From: Eimeria necatrix
Lineage: Eukaryota > Apicomplexa > Conoidasida > Eucoccidiorida > Eimeriidae
Direction of reading: 5' to 3'
DNA length: 64,000 nt
Assembly (NCBI RefSeq): GCF_000499385.1
Contig: NW_013655030.1
Coordinates: 73,727 to 137,726 of the forward strand
Shown here: positions 58,505 to 64,000 of the stretch, one piece after another
How positions within the stretch are numbered: the stretch's first letter is position 1
Layout of the letters: every line of letters begins with the position of its first letter
The notes under the pieces: generated by a model
Databases searched by the model: none
Seen by the model: the letters and a program-made list of their open reading frames with translations, nothing else
Told to the model about the DNA's origin: nothing
Program-made: the position numbers and the translations under genes

Positions 58505-61500
58505 GGGTGCCAGCATGCGATCGGGCCATGAGTCCTGATGACGGAGGATATGGAATGTAAGGAGCACGCTGGGGAAAAACATTGCCATTGGCATGCTCCA
58601 TGCGTGGTGCCCCGGAAAATGTTGTCGGCACAGTGTATCCTGCGGTGGTCTGTCTTAACGGAGACTCCCGCATCTGGTTGAGCCGCTCTCGGTGCATGGT
58701 AATGATGTAGTACGCCTGTTCTTCTGGAAGAATGTCTTCGCGGATGCATACTGTGTTGTCAAATGAAGTCATTTTGGATTTAGCCATGGCGATTGCAATA
58801 TCCCGACTACCCAAGCGGAGGGGCTTGAACCCGTTGACACAATTGCACTTTCGCATTAGCTCTGGCGTGAACAGTGCCTGGCATAGAGCATTAGCACCGC
58901 ATCCGCCATTATTTGCGCAGGGTCCCCGGCTGGGGGAATCTGAGAAACCAGCACCACAACGCCCTCAGCGGCAAGAATTAGGGAAGAACCAAGTGCACGT
59001 GAGTGTTTCCCACAGTTTGTTCGTAGTGCTTAGGAAGGATGCCAAGGAGCGAAATTCTTCAAAACCCGTTTGATCGCAGTGGAAATGCCAGCATAGGTTG
59101 AACATATCAAGGAACTACTTGGCTTGTCTTATATTTCCAAAAGAATCGACTTTGCAACCACCTTACTTATTCTGAGGCACTGAGCCGCAGATCCTGAAAT
59201 ACCGTTCCATGCTGTTTCCCCTGGGCAAATGCAGTCAAACGTCCCGCTGAAGTTGTGACATCGGGCTTGTGCCGGGCATGGAGGTGGAATCAATCTTTGC
59301 ATCCCGAGGCTGCATTCGTCGATGTCTATACATGCTTCCTGCGTCTGCTGGAATCCTTTTCGGCACTTGCACTGATAGCTGCCGACTGTGTTAACGCACA
59401 CGGAGGCAGGCCCACATGGACTGAAAATACATTCGTCGATATCCTTGCAAAATTTTCCGTCTCCTTCGAACCCACGATTGCATACACACTTCGCTGTTCC
59501 CTGCGCATCGGAACAGGTCGCGTATTGGCTGCAAGAAGCTGAGGCACATGTCATGGGAAGAGCGGGAGGGGCGGCGTACGGGTCTATTAAGTCTTCTTTC
59601 ACTAGCGTGCTCCACGCGTCAACGGTGCCTCCAGTTGCGATCAATCCTGCAGTCAAACAAAAAAAAAGAATCAAGTGGCTGAGCTGTCTGGGGTCAGCCA
59701 ACGCTTGCCCACCATCGAACAGAAAAGTAGTGCTGCCCACATTTGTTGCGCAAGTGCCTTGTTTTGCTTTTGTATTAAATTAAAGTCTGCGAACGATTTA
59801 AGTTAAAATCAGAGAATCTCTGTCGGAAAGCTACGATTTTGTAAGAAATAGGTCATTTTGGGCATACCTTCAAGCTGAGGGTTCTTCTTCACGCTTCGTA
59901 GCATCCGTTGAATGACCTGGCGGTAGTTTAGTTGCGGAAGACGCGTCCACAGCAGTGCAAGCGTGCCTGTCACCATGGGTACAGCAAAGCTTGTTCCGCT
60001 GACAGACCTGTAGCTCCTTCGGGCCGACGTTGTCATGATGTTGGCACCCGGAGCAGCGACGTCGACTTGCTTCTTCCCATAACTGCTGAATGGCGCAAGC
60101 TGCCCGTTGCGACTTATTGCTGCCACGGAAACGACATTATCAAGATCATAGGATGCTGGAAATACAGGTTGCCTGCACAAGAACCAGCGCACTAAACACC
60201 AAACGAGTTTATACAAGGGACGGGGCCCGAAATAGCGCGTTATGTTTAACAGTTCTTCACAGTTCTCCACAAAAGGAGCAGCTGAGACTCAACACATGGT
60301 AAGTAGGGTTGCCTTCAATGCATATCGCTTCACTTGTCGTTGTCATTATTTCCATTGTAGTTTCCTGCAGCGGCGACGACAATCATTCCTGCCTGTCGCG
60401 CTCGTTGAACGGCTTCTTGAAGGCCTCTGAAACCACTACCCCTACCCCCGTAGCTGTTATTTGACAGCATTATCCCTTTTCCAATAGCGTAATCCAAAGA
60501 CCTCGCAAATGCGCTTATGGTTCCCTTTATATCCTCATTCAGTGCCTTCAGTACTAAGATATCACACCCCCAGCAGACCCCAGTAAGACCTATGCCATTA
60601 TTCGGCTCAGCTGCAATGATTCCAGCAGAAGCAGTACCGTGGCCATTGTCATCCATTGGTAAGTTTGTCCCCTTTACAAAGTCCTGGACCAGCACAAAAG
60701 CACAATGTGCAGTTAAACACTTCACAGAATCCTTGAAACACTTTTCGATGATATAGTGCCTCAATTTCGCAGCTTCGATGTACAGAAGAAAACATAGGAC
60801 TACGGAAAAATTGCAGCCCACCCAGCCTATGCAATCATCCACGAATCCATTAAAGTCATCATCTATGCCGTTGCCACAGATCTCATCAGGGTTCCGCCAT
60901 ATCTGATTCTTTAAGTCCGGGTGTTCATAATCAACACCGCTATCTATTACGGCAACTGTAAATCTTGGCTTTTGTCCCTGGCCTGATGAAAGCCGCATAC
61001 GCCCAAAATGTACACACTATTGTCAAACTATTCTCTTGTGGTGACCGTAGTGTGGCGTAAAACCGCCCTTACATAAACACCCCTAAGACTGCTTTTCGCA
61101 AGTGGAATATTGTACCTGTCCAGACTTCCCATGCGTTCGGCGCCTCAATACCCCACCTCGTAGGGCCACTGTCTACGATAGCCCACTGTTGCCAAGTGAA
61201 GGGATCGTTTGTCATGACCTCCAGCCGGCGACTCGGGGCCCTGTTTATACTGGCCATGCGATGCTGCCCACTTTTGATGGCATCAAGGCGGCGAAGATCC
61301 AAAGGCTCCGCAGCTACTTCTCCTACTGCAGCGTCTCCTGGTAGAGGTACTTGGGTCTCGTCGTCAAAGTCGCTGACCAATTGGTCAGTGTATACGTGGC
61401 TCACGTAATTCTTCAGCTTCAGCACGGTTGAGATAAACTCACGAACGCGCCACAACGGGGGAACTTCAAATATTTCCATGCCGAGGTTGCGGAGATAGAC

Positions 61501-62571
61501 GGACTGCATGCGATGCGTACCTTGAAACAAAGAAGCGAGCTGGCGAAGAAATCGATTTCTCTGGCCTAGCATTTCTATCCACATGGATGGCTTGTACTCC
61601 TTGTAGCATATAATCACATTACGCTGATAATTTGGTAGAATACTGGCAGTTCTTAAGAAAAGCCCAGAGAAAAGTGAGTCTACGTGACGCCCAAGACCTT
61701 CCCAAAGACTTCCTGCACCTGGGATGAGCCACTCCTGACCTTCTGCCAGGAAGTTTGCAAAATTCAGGGGGTTGGAAATATCTCTTGTCCGATACAATAG
61801 GCTATGAGCCAAGGGAGAAGGTATGGATATACTGCCAACGACTTCAGTGATCGTGCGTGTCTCTTCACGTGCTATCCTCGTCTCCGCGCTTTCGTCAGTG
61901 AGTTCTTCGTGTTCCTTTTCATTCTTGTCTACATCAGCGTCATCTGGGCCGTAAAAATCGCTCTCGTTCTCGTAAATGCTGCTTAAAGGTGCCGCCGCTC
62001 GATAATCCATTTTATCTTGCCGAGGAGAAGAAGCCACCGATACGTTGGGGTTCTCTCTTTCACCTTTTCCATTGTTAGCATTTAAGACTGCAAAAGGTCT
62101 CTCGATCTGGCCTTTTTCCGTTTCAGTTTGCGATAATGTGCGCGCCCTCACCAAATCTGAATGCTCACCAAACCGGAGACTTCTCCGCCGGGCTGGTGGT
62201 CCTTCAGGAGATGTTGTTGGTGCTTTAGAAGATGACAACGTCATAATATGTCTGTTTCTGTTTTCAGGACGGACAATGACGCCAGGTGGATGCTCAGGTT
62301 CCTCAAATATGTCCTGAAGAGGGCCATTGGATCTTCTGGTCAGGTCGTCGTGATCAGAATACGGTGCTGTATTGCCATGCCTAGAGCCAGAAGAATCTTT
62401 GCTGCTAAATCTATGGAATGAAAATGACTCTGTTATGCGTGCGTCATCTTGCAGGGCCGTGCTAAGCATATGCCGTCCAAGAACAGCCAAGCAGAGAGTC
62501 AGCGACCAGATGCCAGGGGCCATTCGTTGCAGTTGTCGGCTACGGCCACTTATTATCCAAGCCATGACCAT
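58338..62571 (-). CDS. Subtilisin-like serine protease with C-terminal EGF domains (1,117 aa, 6 exons)
   Basis: Exons: 61116-62571, 60822-60982, 60334-60683, 59868-60172, 59167-59646, 58338-58939; all GT-AG and phase-true. A hydrophobic N-terminal segment (MAPGIWSLTLCLAVLG) suggests secretion. An acidic/Arg-rich linker and a folded prodomain follow (about residues 290-400). The catalytic domain has all triad residues: Asp (VAVIDSGVDYEHPDL), His (MDDNGHGTASAG), oxyanion Asn (LSNNSYGG) and Ser (SVSGTSFAVPMVTG). After LIATGGTVDAWSTLV come EGF-like domains: CASASCSQYATC, then two calcium-binding types starting DIDECIFSPC and DIDECSLGMQ, then CANNGGCGANALC. It ends in a Pro-rich tail without a clear membrane anchor. 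It is probably a secretory-pathway (microneme or surface type) protease; organelle and substrates are inferred. The intron 60684-60821 is 138 nt and in frame. Confidence 0.88.
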
Positions 62572-63357
62572 CTCTACAGTCACTTTAGCGCTCAGCAGGT
62601 GCTGCGAAAATTCTCTGACTGGGGAGTCACTTTGATGTTACCCATTCACTCAACCGGAAGACCGCGCACGGGGGATTACGATGAGAATTCGGGGAGAAAT
62701 GAGGCAGATTTTGTCGCAACTCACTTCCGAAAAACTCATTAGCCGTACCGTTTAAACTCGTTAAAAAAAATTAGACACTGAATAATGCATGCATGTTCGG
62801 CAACTAAGTACTGTGGGGTCACCGCGCCGCAACCGCCCCTTGGCGCTGATGGTGATCGCCAGACAGCAATTCGAAAGTTCTCTGAAACCCCTCATTATCT
62901 AGTTATCAGCATGACCAAACTACACTATTAGAGAAAACCACTTATTTGTCTGTATTTTACTCCCCATAAGCAGAGAAACTGGCTCATGGGAAGAGACCTG
63001 GTGATTTCACCCGGAAGAGCCAAACAGCTACACTTCCAACTGAAAAGAGAAGCATGCATCCATATGCTTTAGGTGATTGTGTGCTTGCAGTTCGAGGCCA
63101 CCTGCATTTCATTTCAGCGGGAGGGGCATCTTTAATACGCAGAACTCCCGCTAGCGAGGGGATGCACCTTTGTACCAGTGTCTACGCGTGATCGAACACC
63201 GCATGCTCTCTAAACAAATCCTGGCAGTGAGTGATAAGCCCTGTGTATTATAAAACATTCACGTTACTTTAGAGGCATGGCGCAGATGAAGACTTCTTGT
63301 AAGCGTCACACATCGCTCGCTGCCTGCCGTCAAATGTTGGGTCAGCCGCCCGACACT
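62572..63357. other. Upstream region of the subtilisin gene
   Basis: About 0.8 kb with no convincing frame. It should include the protease promoter and the 3' UTR of any gene at the window end. Confidence 0.4.
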
Positions 63358-63717
63358 CTACAAGTTTTCCTCCTGTGCAGCCGTCTCTAAGGAGTCAGAA
63401 GGAACTGACAGCATATATTCCTGACCTAAGAAGCATGCTGCGTAGACCACCGGAAGATCTGGCTCCTCCAATATGGAGATGAGAGTCGTGGTTAAGCCCA
63501 GCGACAATGAATGAAAACAGCGGGTGTTCCCATCGAATGGCGCCTTCTGTACTTCACGTTGAATCCAGACAAAGACATTTCCCGTATTTTCCTTGAGAGC
63601 GCATTTTTCCAAGTGGTAAGGCAGTGTCACCTCTGCCTTTCGGCGGTTGTCCTGCCTGGGCAGTAAAGTGCTTTCGCTTAACTCTCGCGCACGTAGAACG
63701 AGCAGCCATCTCTGCAT
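63358..63717 (-). CDS. Unresolved ORF or exon at the window edge
   Basis: A minus-strand open frame of about 119 codons, ending LETAAQEENL then stop. The segment LTTTLISILEEPDLPVVYAA looks like a helix-rich, possibly cyclin-fold C-terminus, but the similarity is weak. An acceptor-like TTTACTGCCCAG lies inside the frame (about 63660), so the exon may start there. The rest of the gene would extend beyond the window. No function is assigned. Confidence 0.35.
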   Translation of the reverse strand: MQRWLLVLRARELSESTLLPRQDNRRKAEVTLPYHLEKCALKENTGNVFVWIQREVQKAPFDGNTRCFHSLSLGLTTTLISILEEPDLPVVYAACFLGQEYMLSVPSDSLETAAQEENL

Positions 63718-64000
63718 TTACTTTGTAGCAATTTGATGCTCTGTTCCTACGGGTCGAAGCATTCTGCTTGGCTGACACGCCCGAGCAAAGCGGGAAGAAC
63801 AAGCATCGCACATTTCCCCTCCGGTGGCAGCCAGAATACTTCAATATTTACGTTCGTCCCAGGAGTATAAAATAAATAAGTTACAACTACGATTAGGTTG
63901 CTCTGCGTATCCCCTCTGTTGAAGGCTCGAAGCAACGTGCACGCGATGCAGCTCCCCCTTTTGTGTCTGGGTTTGACCATTTAACATAAACTTCCGGCAC

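Noticed and set aside
59388..59783. 131-codon plus-strand ORF
   Set aside because: It is antisense to the EGF exon of the protease gene, whose cysteine pattern is unmistakable.
1..64000. CRISPR arrays, rRNA or tRNA genes, plasmid-type origins, telomere repeats
   Set aside because: No spaced direct-repeat arrays, no rRNA-like or cloverleaf sequence and no telomeric tandem repeats were noticed. The window reads as eukaryotic protein-coding DNA. A tRNA or covariance-model scan would settle small RNAs.

Overview
The window looks like nuclear DNA of a coccidian apicomplexan, most likely an eimeriid (Eimeria or Cyclospora type). The genes are intron-rich, with mostly short GT-AG introns. There are CAG/GCA tracts and a set of lineage markers: an apicoplast-targeted ribosomal protein, a plastid-type sedoheptulose-1,7-bisphosphatase, striated-fibre assemblin, small cortical (inner membrane complex-like) proteins, flagellar CFAP46, and fossil chromovirus sequence of the kind described from Eimeria. 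No bacterial operons, rRNA, tRNA or CRISPR were seen. Most single-frame ORFs are exons, so I rebuilt gene models by hand from splice signals, reading phase and family similarity. Exon coordinates are accurate only where stated.

Layout. 0-6.5 kb (+): large SUMO-protease (Ulp1/SENP) gene. 6.9-11.7 kb (-): divergent kinesin. 11.8-12.4 kb (-): small unrecognised gene. 13.6-14.0 kb (-): small protein with alveolin-like VPVP repeats. 15.1-16.1 kb: two small convergent ORFs of unknown function. 16.5-19.6 kb (-) and 23.2-24.5 kb (+): two divergently oriented ankyrin-repeat paralogues that share intron positions and phases, with a small unknown two-exon gene (21.5-22.0 kb) between them. 25.7-29.3 kb (-): complete 11-exon Xaa-Pro dipeptidase. 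29.8-31.6 kb (+): complete 6-exon SBPase. 32.4-34.2 kb: small cortex-like proteins. 34.6-36.2 kb (-): SF-assemblin. 36.4-36.8 kb (-): small unknown gene. 37.3-38.6 kb (-): apicoplast bL17. 38.6-44.5 kb: gene-poor block with a strand-asymmetric triplet-like tract and a decayed Ty3/gypsy chromovirus integrase and chromodomain. 44.5-57.0 kb (-): very large CFAP46 gene. 58.3-62.6 kb (-): subtilisin-like protease fused to EGF domains. 63.4 kb (-): unresolved ORF.

There is no operon-like logic. Several genes serve the cytoskeleton of coccidian division and gametes: the kinesin, SF-assemblin (daughter-bud fibre), the cortical proteins, and CFAP46 (microgamete axoneme). Two serve plastid-derived biology: bL17 translation, and an SBPase of plastid ancestry feeding pentose phosphates. 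The most noteworthy items are the chromovirus fossil, the intron-conserved ankyrin paralogue pair, the repeated use of GC-AG introns, and the subtilisin-EGF chimera.
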